Below, piece by piece: positions 54,850 to 64,000 of a stretch of 64,000 nt of DNA (position 1 is the first letter of the stretch; every line of letters begins with the position of its first letter). Position numbers and translations under genes: made by a program. Source of the DNA: Gonatopus flavifemur (lineage: Eukaryota; Arthropoda; Insecta; Hymenoptera; Dryinidae); contig JAFFJZ010000004.1 in NCBI GenBank assembly GCA_018340375.1, positions 33,454,001 to 33,518,000 of the forward strand. The letters are read 5' to 3'. The notes below the pieces were generated by a model, which saw only the letters and a program-made list of their open reading frames with translations, was not told the DNA's origin and ran no database searches.

Positions 54850-56115
54850 GATTCATACCTGCTGGATACTCCAAAGAGCGAGGACACTTTAGATCCCGAG
54901 CGAGCAACTCTTTTGAGGAGTTAAACCTCCGGGCTCTCGCATACTTCAACTCCTTGAGCGATCGAATCGTAGAAAGAGCGAAGGATTCGATCAAGGAGTT
55001 AAACTCCTGATCGAAGAGGAGTTTTACTCGTGTCAGAGAATAGTCCATCAGCTGAATATGAGAGTGCGTATGGAAATTATGTCCGTGGGTTCTGTGAATG
55101 GGAGTCTGAATTTTTTTGGTCGTCGAATCCGAATTTGAAACTATTGTCGTAAGATTCGTGATCTGTGTTTTGTTATAAACAATTGAATTGATAATAACGC
55201 ATCGACGGTCAAACTATTGTTTTTATCGGAAAATTGTTCGGACGGAAATTATTCATTCCTCATCGGAGAATACACTTCATCTGAACTGTTTTTTCGATTC
55301 CTCGATTGTTTATTCGAATGCATTTCTTGAATAAATAATTAGGTCGCCGGAACTGGATCTTTCAACGGCGGTTTGAGTGTAATTGGTCGGAGAATCTAGA
55401 TTATTGAATGACTTTTTGGGAATTTTTAGCCCGTGTTTTGTTATAAACAATTCAATTGTACATCTCAACAATTGTACAACAATTCAATCGTTTATAACAA
55501 AACACGGGCTGAAAATTCCCAAAAATTCATCCAATAATCTAGATTTTCCGACCAATTACACTCAAACCGCCGTTGAAAGATCCAGTTCCGGCGACCTAAT
55601 TATTTATTTAGAAAATGCATTTGGATAAACAATCGAGAAATCGAAGAAATAGTTCAGATAAAGTGTATTCTCCGATGAGAAATGAATCATTTCCATTTCC
55701 ACAATTTTCCGATGGAAACAATAGTTTGACCGTCAATGCGGTATAAACAATTCAATTGTTTATAACAAAACACAGATCACGAATCTTACGACAATAATTT
55801 CAAATTCGGATTCTACGACCAAAAAAATTCAGGCGCGCATCCACAGAACCCACGGACATAATTTCCATACACAGTCTCATATTCAGCTGATGGACTATTC
55901 TCTGACACGAGTAAAACTCTTTTTCGACCAGGAGTTTAACTCCTTGATCGAATCCTTCGATCTTTCAACGATTCGATCGCTTAAGGAGTTAAAGTATCCG
56001 CTCGCTCTTCGGCTCGACTCCCGAGTTGAGTTAAAGTCCCAACTCGTTGGAAAGTTCAACTCGTGATTCGAGTCGCTCGCATGGTCTTAGGATTCGATCG
56101 CTCAAGGATTTAAAG
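54850..56115. repeat. Foldback element with ~600-bp arms and GAGTTAAACTCC palindromes
   Basis: The centre is near 55468. Left landmarks CAATTCAATTGTAC (55446), TTAGGTCGCCGGAACTGG (55341), GTCAGAGAATAGTCCATCAG (55034) and GGATTCGATCAAGGAGTT (54983) all return inverted on the right, out to about 56115. The outer parts of the arms are tandem arrays of short palindromes such as GGAGTTAAACTCC. No coding sequence is present. Confidence 0.85.
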
Positions 56116-56889
56116 TATACGGAACAATAATTGTATTATATCCAAGATGAATAATAATCCTGCGTTGATTGACCGCAAGAATAGAATTATCACCACAGGT
56201 GTTGGGTAACAGATGAGCACATAGAGCATTTTCATGAATTGCTGTGAAATTGTTCGGATTTTGGACCCCTAGAAACATGGAGAATTTAATTACCTCAAAC
56301 GATCGAGCCTGTCTCCGAGAATCAAAAACATATTCAGATTCCGCAAAAATGTGATGATTTCAAAACCATCGCACGTGGACATTGGGTTTGCAGTTACTAC
56401 GATATAAAGAATATCTTTATCCATGATTCAATAGATTCGAAACAATTACATGCGCATTAAGGAATTCTCCTCGAAGAATTTTAACCTTTTTATTCTTTCG
56501 AAAAAAAGATTCAATTCCCACAAGTGTGAGCTCAACCTAACGGTCATACTGTGGTTTATTTGCAATAGCTTTTGCAATATCGTTATTGTTTCACATACGC
56601 CCAGAGGATATCAAGTACGACGTTTCATTGATGCGTCCTCATTTATTGAAGATTCTTTCAACAAATCGTATTGAACATTTTCCATGTGTCAGTCGAATTC
56701 GAATCCATCGATTATTCTGCCTGTCACAAAGTTCGGAACATTGTCTGATTTCTGTGTAGAGAATGCAATGCAAGAGACAAAAGTCAATAGAAGTAACCAT
56801 AAGTCGTGAAAATTTCACAGGGAGGGAAATATCCAAATCTAGTGTATTATCCGGTCTTAGAAGTGTTCAACCATTCTATTTCACCACAA
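56116..56889. other. Unassigned region
   Basis: No gene is recognised. The open frame 56450-56674 (74 codons) has no domain. Nothing else is seen. Confidence 0.3.
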
Positions 56890-57850
56890 TGAATAGATCT
56901 GAACAAAGGTTCCCGTACACTTGATCCTCGTGAGAAAGATCCCGGCCCAAAAGATCCTGCAAAAAGATCCTAGTCAAAAACATCCTCGGGGCAAATGATC
57001 CTTGCACAAAAGAACCTTGTAAACAACATCCCCCGAACCAGCTCATCAACGAACACATTCTCGGAAAAAACTTTCCCGAAACGGGAACACAGCAAAAACA
57101 ACTAATTAATTCTTCAATCATAAGAACCACATAACACAGTTCAACACAGGTACCCATAATCAACACTTCCCTCAATTGAACATAACACAAAACGCAGTAA
57201 TCGGAACAATCTTGTAATACACTACCGGCCGACTTCCTAATACAATCCAGGTACACACACTCATCCCAAAAGAGAACATACAATGCCTCTCAGATTCATT
57301 AAAAGTCCACAAAACAAACTATTATTACTGCATGACGGATATTTATACTCAAAACATTCTGACGGTGCAGGAAAAGTGATTTGGCGATGTCTCGACTACA
57401 AGAAGGAAGCATGCACCAGCCGATGCCACACAACATCAGCAGAAAAAACAGGTACCACTTATCATGCAAAAATACGCATATACTCTCGCGAAACAAAACA
57501 AAACCTACTCACAATAACTCATCACATTCACATATTCACACACGCTCAAATCAACACTGAATTACCACTCCTTTGCTATCACTAAACTACCACTTACTCC
57601 TCCTACATCATACTCCTCCCTCCATCCTCATTACTCACAAAAAGAATCGAATCCAAGTTTTGAGAATTGACTATGATTCCAAACTCTACGGAGCATATCC
57701 ACAGGGACAAAATCATCAAGGACCAAATTACCCGAGGATATTTTTTCCCCGGATCAATTTTCAGGATCAAATTGCCAAGGACCAAATAACCCAGGATCAA
57801 CAGACCGGACACCTGAACAAAGACATGATCTTGTGAAGACAAGTCCATAT
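56890..57850 (+). mobile_element. FLYWCH-bearing Mutator-like (MULE/Phantom-type) element, short
   Basis: The termini carry inverted arrays of a 16-20 bp motif: AAAGATCCTGCAAAAAGATC-type repeats at about 56925-57040 and, in opposite direction, AGGATCAAATTGCCAAGG-type repeats at about 57700-57810. The outermost GAACAAAG/CTTTGTTC segments also pair. Between them is a FLYWCH zinc-finger ORF and no transposase core. Long ends with subterminal repeats plus FLYWCH fit Mutator-like elements; assignment to Phantom is an inference. Confidence 0.6.
57283..57585 (+). CDS. FLYWCH-type zinc-finger ORF
   Basis: The 100-codon ORF starts MPLRFIKSPQNKLLLL. Residues 5-50 fit a FLYWCH zinc finger: F5, LLHDGYLY around 15-22, W34-x-C36, C44 and H49 (KEACTSRCHT). 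Such fingers bind DNA or protein and are common at the N-terminus of Mutator-like transposases and of proteins derived from them. Beyond residue 60 there is a His/Ile/Thr-rich tail (THHIHIFTH) without a known fold. No MULE catalytic domain follows, so this is either a truncated transposase or an accessory ORF. It lies between inverted subterminal repeats. Confidence 0.6.
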   Translation: MPLRFIKSPQNKLLLLHDGYLYSKHSDGAGKVIWRCLDYKKEACTSRCHTTSAEKTGTTYHAKIRIYSRETKQNLLTITHHIHIFTHAQINTELPLLCYH

Positions 57851-59259
57851 TCAACGTGTTCAGTTGGTTCTACTGGTGGAATCAGTGATCCGTCCAACAG
57901 AAGTGAGCTTGGAATTTGAGGAGTAAAAATGAGGGGGAGAAATTCACTGTCGCATATCGATGAAGCGACTAGTACCGAGCAAAACCATTTTGAACAAGGA
58001 GTGAATCAATTTTTTCCCAATCAGAATTCCGCACAGAATTGTATTTTCATAAATTATGGAAATTCTACTGATTACATTCGAACACGAAATGCTGCGAATT
58101 TATCAGCCACTGTCACTTCCTAATCCAAAATACTCTGTGGGTATGGAATTGATGCCAAAAAATATCCAAACCGGAAAGTTGATGATATTTTCCGTCAAAC
58201 AGCAACAGTCACAGTTTAGAGAAAGCTGCAGATGGAAGCTTACTATGAGGAAAATAAAGACGAAAGCAAGCGAAAGAGAAGATCTGATTATGAGAAAAGA
58301 AGTAGTGACAGTGAAAAACAGGAGGGGATTAGTAGAGACCTTGAAATTCTCCCGAATAATACTTCGGTATCAAATGAACATGAAATCAGTCAAACCACGT
58401 CCTCCAATCATACGCATTTCAAGCAAACTAGAGAAGATGGATATGCCAATCAAATGAGCCTGCCTTCGAAAGATTCATTGTCTTGCAATTCTTTAAATGA
58501 TTTGCAATCAGCTGATTATTTTAGAATCATTGATAGCAGCCATCAAAAGCGGTAACACGATACTTATTTCTCTGGATATGATGGGATCCCACAAGGTACG
58601 ACTTTCCATGGAACAAAACATCCAAAAACTATGAAACGGAAACAAACTGATCATATGCATGAAACAAATGATCGGAAACCGGAGAGACTGAACTCAGTTT
58701 CGAAGAATGAACAGCGTTATGAAGCACATAGAAAAAATGTGCCGAAAGCAATGGAGGAATGTTACAAAATACATAAAGTAGACATTTCGGGAAGGGGGAA
58801 AAGATATTGAACACTGAATAGAACGGAAATTCTTAAAAATATGAGATTCCGTGATAAAATGAGAGAAGAATGAGGTCAAAGAAATCGCGAGGAATATTAC
58901 AAAACTACTCGGGAGAAACTGCGCGAGGAAAATGCGAATCATCGTGGAGGTAATTGAGAGAAACTGCGTGAAAGAAGAAGGAGTTATTATAGGAAAAATG
59001 AATTGTATATCCCCCAAAAAGCGAACGATTACTACATGATACATGAAGAAGATGGTCTCAGAAAACAGGAATCTCATATTTTTGCGAAAGCTACAGTCAA
59101 AAAGTATCATCGTATTGTCTTGTAGATAATAAGATACCGACTGAATGCACTGAAGAAACATATACTGGGTGTTCCAGAATTCATCATCCGGATTGCTGCG
59201 GGGTATTCTGCAACCAAAATGCAATAATTTCCCGTTTGGAAGAATTTTTTGGGGGCTCA

Positions 59260-59533
59260 CCCAAGCAGCACCAAAATATACTATGAACGTTCTTCGAATA
59301 TTCGGAATATGTTCTATGCACATTCGAATGAAACCGTTCTATAAGTGCTATGCATATTTATCGAACGTATGTAATCGAATATACGACAGCACGTTGATTG
59401 AACGTCGATTGACTGTATATCGTAGATTTCGAATGTACTGCGTACGTTCTAAGTATATTCAAAACAGTCTCATTCAAACATTCTACGAACGTTTCTACTT
59501 CGTATATACTTTGAAATCCTGTTGCTGCTTGGG
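59260..59533. mobile_element. 274-bp MITE, CCCAAGCAGCA family
   Basis: The ends CCCAAGCAGCACCAAAATAT and TTGCTGCTTGGG are inverted (the right inner part, GTATATACTTTGAAATCC, also matches). The interior has many GAACGTTC-type palindromes, as in 38475-38590. It interrupts the Helitron ORF. Confidence 0.7.
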
Positions 59534-59602
59534 CAGTTTTTGAGCTATGAGCATTTTAAAATTGTTCAAATTTAAATAACTCAACAGCATTGTGAATCCT
59601 TC

Positions 59603-60004
59603 TGGGAGCGTACTTGGACTGGCGTAGATCATGGGAGTGAAGATAGATAAGTGCAAGAGCCAAGCCATCGTGCCAAGACGGTTTATTAAATTCTCGTTCT
59701 GGACGTTCCGGACTGATACAGCTTCTCTTCAAGGTTGACGGAGGGTGTATTAGTTGAGTCGAATTCGTCCGGACCCATTTTCCGTTGGAGCAGGTGAAAA
59801 ATAAAATTCTCCTGGGAGCGTACTCGGACTAGCGTGGGTCATAAGAGTGGAGATAGGTCAGTTTGAGAGCCAAATAATCGTGTCGAGATCAGTCCATTAA
59901 ATTCTCGTTCCCGACGGTTCGAACTGATACAGTTCTTCATGGAGGTCAACGGACCGTCCGGAGCGGAACGACGGACGGGGTCCGGACGGATTTAATTCAA
60001 CCCA
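59603..60004. repeat. Two diverged 210-bp direct repeats inside the Helitron
   Basis: Copy 1 starts CTGGGAGCGTACTTGGACTG at 59603 and copy 2 starts CTGGGAGCGTACTCGGACTA at 59812. Both continue with AAGATAGATAAGTGC-type, TTAAATTCTCGTTC and GACTGATACAG segments, then AACCC-type tails. They stand between two Helitron-coding parts, so they were inserted. The class is unknown; tandem duplication of a short element is possible. Confidence 0.65.
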
Positions 60005-60945
60005 TACACCCCTCCGTTGATCGGGCATTGTATTTTGGATGACCTCGACGTAAGTCCGATTCCGCAAATACCAGAGCTCAACGATTATGAGAAAATTCTC
60101 ATTCGAAGAGCGGAGATATTTCGAACAATACAAAAGGTGGGTACAGTTATGAATAAGAATATGCCTCATGGACATATGGTGTCAAAATCCAAAGGTAGAA
60201 CATTCCACTTCTTTTCACCTTCGCAAAAAACTTTGAAAAAGATTTCTTTCACAAATGAACCTCTCAATTCGAATGATGAATTTGACATTTCAATGCATGA
60301 TATCCCAACTGAATCAAGAATAATTTGGGAGAAATCGGTTGACGTGAAAGAGTTATGGGATGCAATACTGTGGCCGAAAGGAAATAATCCTTCGTATTCA
60401 GAGATTATGTCACCTGAGTCACAGAATTTATTGTTCGATCAGGAATGACTGGATGTACATTTCCAAAAAGAAGAATCTTTAACAGTGAACAATAGTGAAT
60501 CGGATGACCAAGTGAGAGCAGGATAGCATAAGGTTCTTGATATTGGTTATAATAATAGAGGAGCTCTATTAACCTGAAAGGAACGATCTGATCCGCGGTA
60601 TGATCAATTCACAATTCATCCGATGTATGATGAGATGATTAATGAATCCGCCACTAAACTTCATCAAATGATCAAAATTAATGATATTCCATCAGATATG
60701 TGACGTTTCGTTATGACCTGAACGCGTTGATATGTGAAGATATCGATAATTACAGAATTTTCCCCCGTCAATGCCTCTAGTTCGTCGGAATCCAAGGTTC
60801 GGGATTGATGGGTTCAGGGAACACGGGTCACAGATTATTAAACAAGACCAGATCAAATTTCAGGCAGTTATCTCCATTGAACCAATGTGTTTCTTCGTTG
60901 ATCATGGGAGCTTGTTAAAAGTACAATAAAGGCCTGAAACATACA

Positions 60946-60967
60946 CAATATATATATATATATATAC
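60946..60967. repeat. TA microsatellite
   Basis: A run of about ten AT/TA dinucleotides near the left end of the TG...CA element. Confidence 0.85.
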
Positions 60968-61805
60968 ATGAAACGGAGATAGCGTTGGCATATAAGCTAT
61001 ATAGGAGGGCTTTGATTTTATCCGTAATGACTTATCAGTCTAGACTGTTTACTAGAGAATGTATGCACACGCGACGGCGAAGTACGCGACGCTTTGACAA
61101 GCCCGATCGTATCGGATCGAACAGAAATAACGAGTTTACGATGATTCGAACGATATGGAATACATCCGCGAACGTTGATTGGTCGTCTGAATCAACCCGG
61201 GCACGACCGGTTGAATTCAAAGAGTCTGGTTTGACTATTAGAACTTCCAATATCTCCTATCGTCTGATTAACTCAGACGGAGTCCAATAAAAACGCGACG
61301 TTGGCTCAAGGTTTCATTGTTGATTCACACGGGGACAAGCGAATTGACTCCGTTGAACCTTAAAATAGTCAGGAAAGGGGCGATTCTAGTAATCCCTAGT
61401 AAATTCACTGATACTTTGTCGTCAGAGGTTGGCCCTATCAGAATATCCTGAGACCGCAGCCGTGCGAGGTTGGGATTGCGGTGTATTCCCCGGTGGGCTC
61501 GGCTTTGCCCCTGAGAAAGAGAAGGTGGCACCGAACTCTTTCCTTCCCCCTCCTGTAACCAAACTCCATGTTCAAAGTGGGTCTCTGAAAGGACCAGACG
61601 TTCTCGACTTGAAAATAAGCACTTACGATCACTTCGAGTTGATCAGGCTTGCTGAGTTTTGGAAGGTGGAGAATAGGCCGTTTCCGTCGACTAATAAACC
61701 CGAGGAACTTCCTCCTGTCTGTGGGAAGCGTGTCCCCCTAGTTAACTGGTGGAAAAATTCTTACATGGGTGTGTCTCTTTCTATTGTATTCCCGTGCCGT
61801 GTGTT

Positions 61806-61964
61806 CGGTGTGGACAACGTTTTGAAACCGAAGAGGAACTCGAAAACGCCGTTGTCAACTGTTTCAACTCTCAGGCGGCAAGCTTCTATGCAGAGGGGTT
61901 GAAGAAGCTGGTGCAGCGGTACGAAAAACGCTTAGAAGTGGACGGCGATTATGTAGAGAAGTGA
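61806..61964 (+). pseudogene. Mariner transposase C-terminal fragment
   Basis: The last about 50 codons (RCGQRFETEEELENAVVN ... GLKKLVQRYEKRLE then VDGDYVEK and stop) match the C-terminal end of mariner transposases. Nothing of the catalytic core precedes it. It is in frame with upstream non-mariner sequence from 61749, so it was either left by a deleted mariner or captured as an exon by the TG...CA element. Confidence 0.75.
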
Positions 61965-62069
61965 AGTAAGTTTGTACCGAACTAAATATGACAATAAAAT
62001 TCGTTTCTCACGAGTATATTCCGTTCTGTGACCAAGCGGCCCTTACTTTATAAACGCGCCTTGTACTAT

Positions 62070-62700
62070 ATATTCTGTACTTCACTTACTTTACAATGTT
62101 TATTCACAGGTTCCGTTGTGCCAGATGCGAGCTCACGGGTGCACGAAGTATAGTTACACTTATTACACCGTTCACTTTCATTTACTACCTTGTCTGTTTA
62201 CAGGGGTCTAGAAAACTACCTTGTGTGGGTGTTCCACAGGTGTTCAAGGCGGGATAACATTGCTTCAGCAATGTTGTTAGGATAAGTTTCTATTCCCTCA
62301 CTTGTTATCGAAGGTATTTTATATAATCTCGTGTCTTTACAGGTCTCCGAAAAGGGAAGTCCAAGATGACTACACAAGAGTCGTGGCCAACTACCTCGCT
62401 TCCGCTATCTGTCCAACATTGCTGCCGCGATGTCCCTCTCCGGTGAGTTTGGTCACGTTCAATTACGCTGATCGCAATAGCTAATACTATTCTCTCATCT
62501 TACAGGTCTTGTTGGAGAGTGCGGCTGGCACGTCAACACCCCAAAGTATTGTCTACTGGTACCATCGAAGGAACATTTACTGACAGCATTGCTTCTGCAA
62601 TGCTCCCAGGTAAGAGATATGGTTCCAATAATGGAATCACACACATTTATTACATTTGGTCCATTCTTTTGCAGGTTAACTGAGTGACTGCGACGTGACA
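62070..62700 (+). other. Splice-like mini-exon pattern inside the TG...CA element
   Basis: Acceptor-like TTTACAG sites at about 62214 and 62343 and CTTACAG near 62507, and donor-like GGTGAGT near 62440 and GGTAAGAG near 62610, bracket segments of about 100 bp. Two segments carry the related sequence ATTGCTTC(A/T)GCAATG (near 62261 and 62592). The reading frames of successive segments do not join into one protein that I recognise. This may be the remnant of a spliced gene captured by the element. Confidence 0.35.
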
Positions 62701-64000
62701 GTCCCTCTGCCCCAAAGTCTGACCTAGCCGATACCAGTCTGCCTTATGGCGGCTGTTATCTTTTCAGAGCGGATCACTTAGACGTCTTCGTCGCAGATAA
62801 TCGTACGGAATCTTTGGATTTAATGTGTTTTTCCAATTCATATCCTCATGGAGTGAATGGTCAGCATGGGAATAGATCCATACGTTTGATTGATATTGAA
62901 TTCATAAGAACAAAATTGATGTCCAAATATTCTCAGTTTTGGCTGAACATACAATATATTTTCTATTCATTACATGATACAAATATGCAACAATTGAATG
63001 CAGGAATTTTCCATGAAATGAATATTACAAATTCTCGAGGAAGATATACAGCTGCTTTTTATTTAGATCAGCTTCCAAAAGAACAACTCGAAACAAACTT
63101 GAGTACCATATTTTCGAGGTTTAGGAATACGGACAGTATTGGAGAGGGCCCAGAAATGGTGTAAATTGTATGATTCATCATTATGGGCCAGCTACATGGT
63201 TTCTTACATTCAGGCCAAGTGAGTGGTTATAGCAGATTTGATTTTATATCTTCATGAAGCCAATGGGTCCTCTTCTTTTGAAAAATCTACCAATGAACTT
63301 GTTGCTTCTGACTCAAAACACTGCTCACTAACACGTCCAGTCACAGATACTTTGATGATAAGAGACGTGGGTGTTCCCATGGCTGCCAAAAGACAGCTCA
63401 GAATTGAAAACATATTATATGATCTCTCACGTACAACAGAGGAAATCAACATCAATGATTACAATCCTGCAACTTGGGGAGCTAACATGGATATTCAATT
63501 TGTTGGAGAAAACTCGACTTTATATTGTATCAAGTATGTATCTAAGGCTTAGAAAAGTAATGTTGGAGATGCATTCGAAGCAATAATTCTTGCAAGCCAT
63601 TCCGTACCCGTTTCTGGAACGTGATAATGCGAATGTTGAATCATAGGGAGGGTGGTGCCCTTGAAGGTGCTGATATGCTTTTGGTGATATCATTGCATGA
63701 GACTGATCCGAATACCACTATCAAGTGGTTAGATGTGAACATGATTAGGAATAGAAACTGAAAAACTCGAGAAGGAACCGAGGATTTACAAGCCGAATCC
63801 ACGGATATTCTTCGTCGATCGCTAATAGATAACCATTACCCAAATAGGCCTGAAGAATTAGAATCCATGCACCCGTATGATATTTCGAAAATCAGACCAT
63901 CTGATAACAAAAAATCTGGGTATCATATTATTGGTGAATCTTTATTTTTCAAAAAACGTACTCGCGAATATCTCAATCACCATCATCACTTTAATGTTCA

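Larger units (their letters stand above)
60699..62795. mobile_element. 2.1-kb TG...CA element inserted in the Helitron (LTR-like)
   Basis: It begins TGTGACGTTTCG and ends CTTCGTCGCA. The direct repeat GATA flanks it (60695-60698 and 62796-62799; AGATA if the last A is shared). Skipping it joins the Helitron frame exactly. TG...CA ends and a 4-5 bp duplication are those of an LTR, so this may be a large solo LTR or a short LTR-type element. The inside is GC-richer than the host Helitron and contains CCAAT-type motifs, a TA run, a mariner C-terminal fragment and several splice-like sites. No gag or pol was found. Confidence 0.7.
57929..64000 (+). pseudogene. Helitron Rep-helicase ORF, N-terminal part, decayed and interrupted
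   Basis: Parts appear in order. 57929-59140: a Lys/Glu/Arg-rich repetitive region (YYEENKDESKRKRR; NEQRYEAHRKNVPK) in broken frames, as in the N-terminus of animal Helitrons. 60017-60448: LNDYEKILIRRAEIFRTIQ and SRIIWEKSVDVKELW (DUF6570-like). 60600-60698: a segment with MYDEMINESATKLHQM. 62796-63164: LMCFSNSYPHGVNGQHG and IRLIDIEFIRTKLMSKYS (Helitron-like N domain), with HHYGPATWFLT near 63178 in another frame. 63223-63550: WGANMDIQFVGENSTLYCIK. The HUH Rep centre is not visible in order. The helicase would lie beyond the window. Breaks: many stops and frameshifts and three inserts (59260, 59603, 60699). It continues past the window end. Confidence 0.82.

Noticed and set aside
61429..61902. 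157-codon ORF as a gene in the TG...CA element
   Set aside because: Its end overlaps the real mariner fragment in another frame and the rest shows no known domain.

Overview
The window is AT-rich eukaryotic DNA from an animal, most likely an arthropod and probably an insect. The call rests on the transposon community: several mariner DD34D families, a DD41D mariner relative, a BEL/Pao retrotransposon, a THAP/P-type transposase gene, a Helitron, a FLYWCH-bearing Mutator-like element, tRNA-derived SINEs and many palindromic MITEs. There are spliced exons, TA, TTAA and 8-bp target duplications, and no operons or ribosome binding sites. No host protein-coding gene could be recognised. What is readable is a stack of mobile elements, many inserted into one another.

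Layout. 0-6 kb: a foldback repeat, a decayed BEL/Pao polyprotein (RNase H and integrase parts, 2.05-4.61 kb) and a short MITE. 6.2-8.2 kb: a complete DD41D transposon with an intact 367-residue ORF and TIRs of about 375 bp. 8.2-12.7 kb: unassigned sequence with one SINE and one hairpin. 12.7-20.6 kb: a palindrome-rich nest in which a GGGGAGAGTC-type element contains a hAT-like element (8-bp duplication), which contains a TA-flanked element, which contains a SINE and another long foldback; it is followed by an array of 17-bp palindromes. 21.7-25.4 kb: a dead mariner and a dead second DD41D copy. 26.5-28.9 kb: a foldback built of units of about 350 bp, holding two nested MITEs. 28.9-32.2 kb: a GC-richer block and a LINE endonuclease fragment. 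32.6-38 kb: three more mariners in different states of decay, two of them inside a 4-kb GGGGAGAGTC-family element. 38-45 kb: mostly unassigned, with MITEs and a truncated mariner. 45.08-46.38 kb: a complete mariner with an intact 354-residue ORF and 36-bp TIRs that match perfectly. 46.4-54.5 kb: a multi-exon THAP/P-element transposase gene with MITEs in its introns. 54.8-56.1 kb: a foldback. 56.9-57.9 kb: a FLYWCH Mutator-like element. 57.9 kb to the end: a decayed Helitron replicase gene broken by a MITE, a 210-bp tandem pair and a 2.1-kb TG...CA element with a clean target duplication.

Functionally, the two intact transposases (DD41D at 6.7-7.8 kb, mariner at 45.1-46.2 kb) are the only ORFs that look able to act. 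They could mobilise their own copies and perhaps short relatives with matching ends. Everything else looks non-autonomous or dead. The high density of long inverted repeats means that read-through transcripts would fold into long hairpins. Coordinates of element ends come from reading TIRs and target duplications by eye; family names come from recognised protein motifs, not from database searches.
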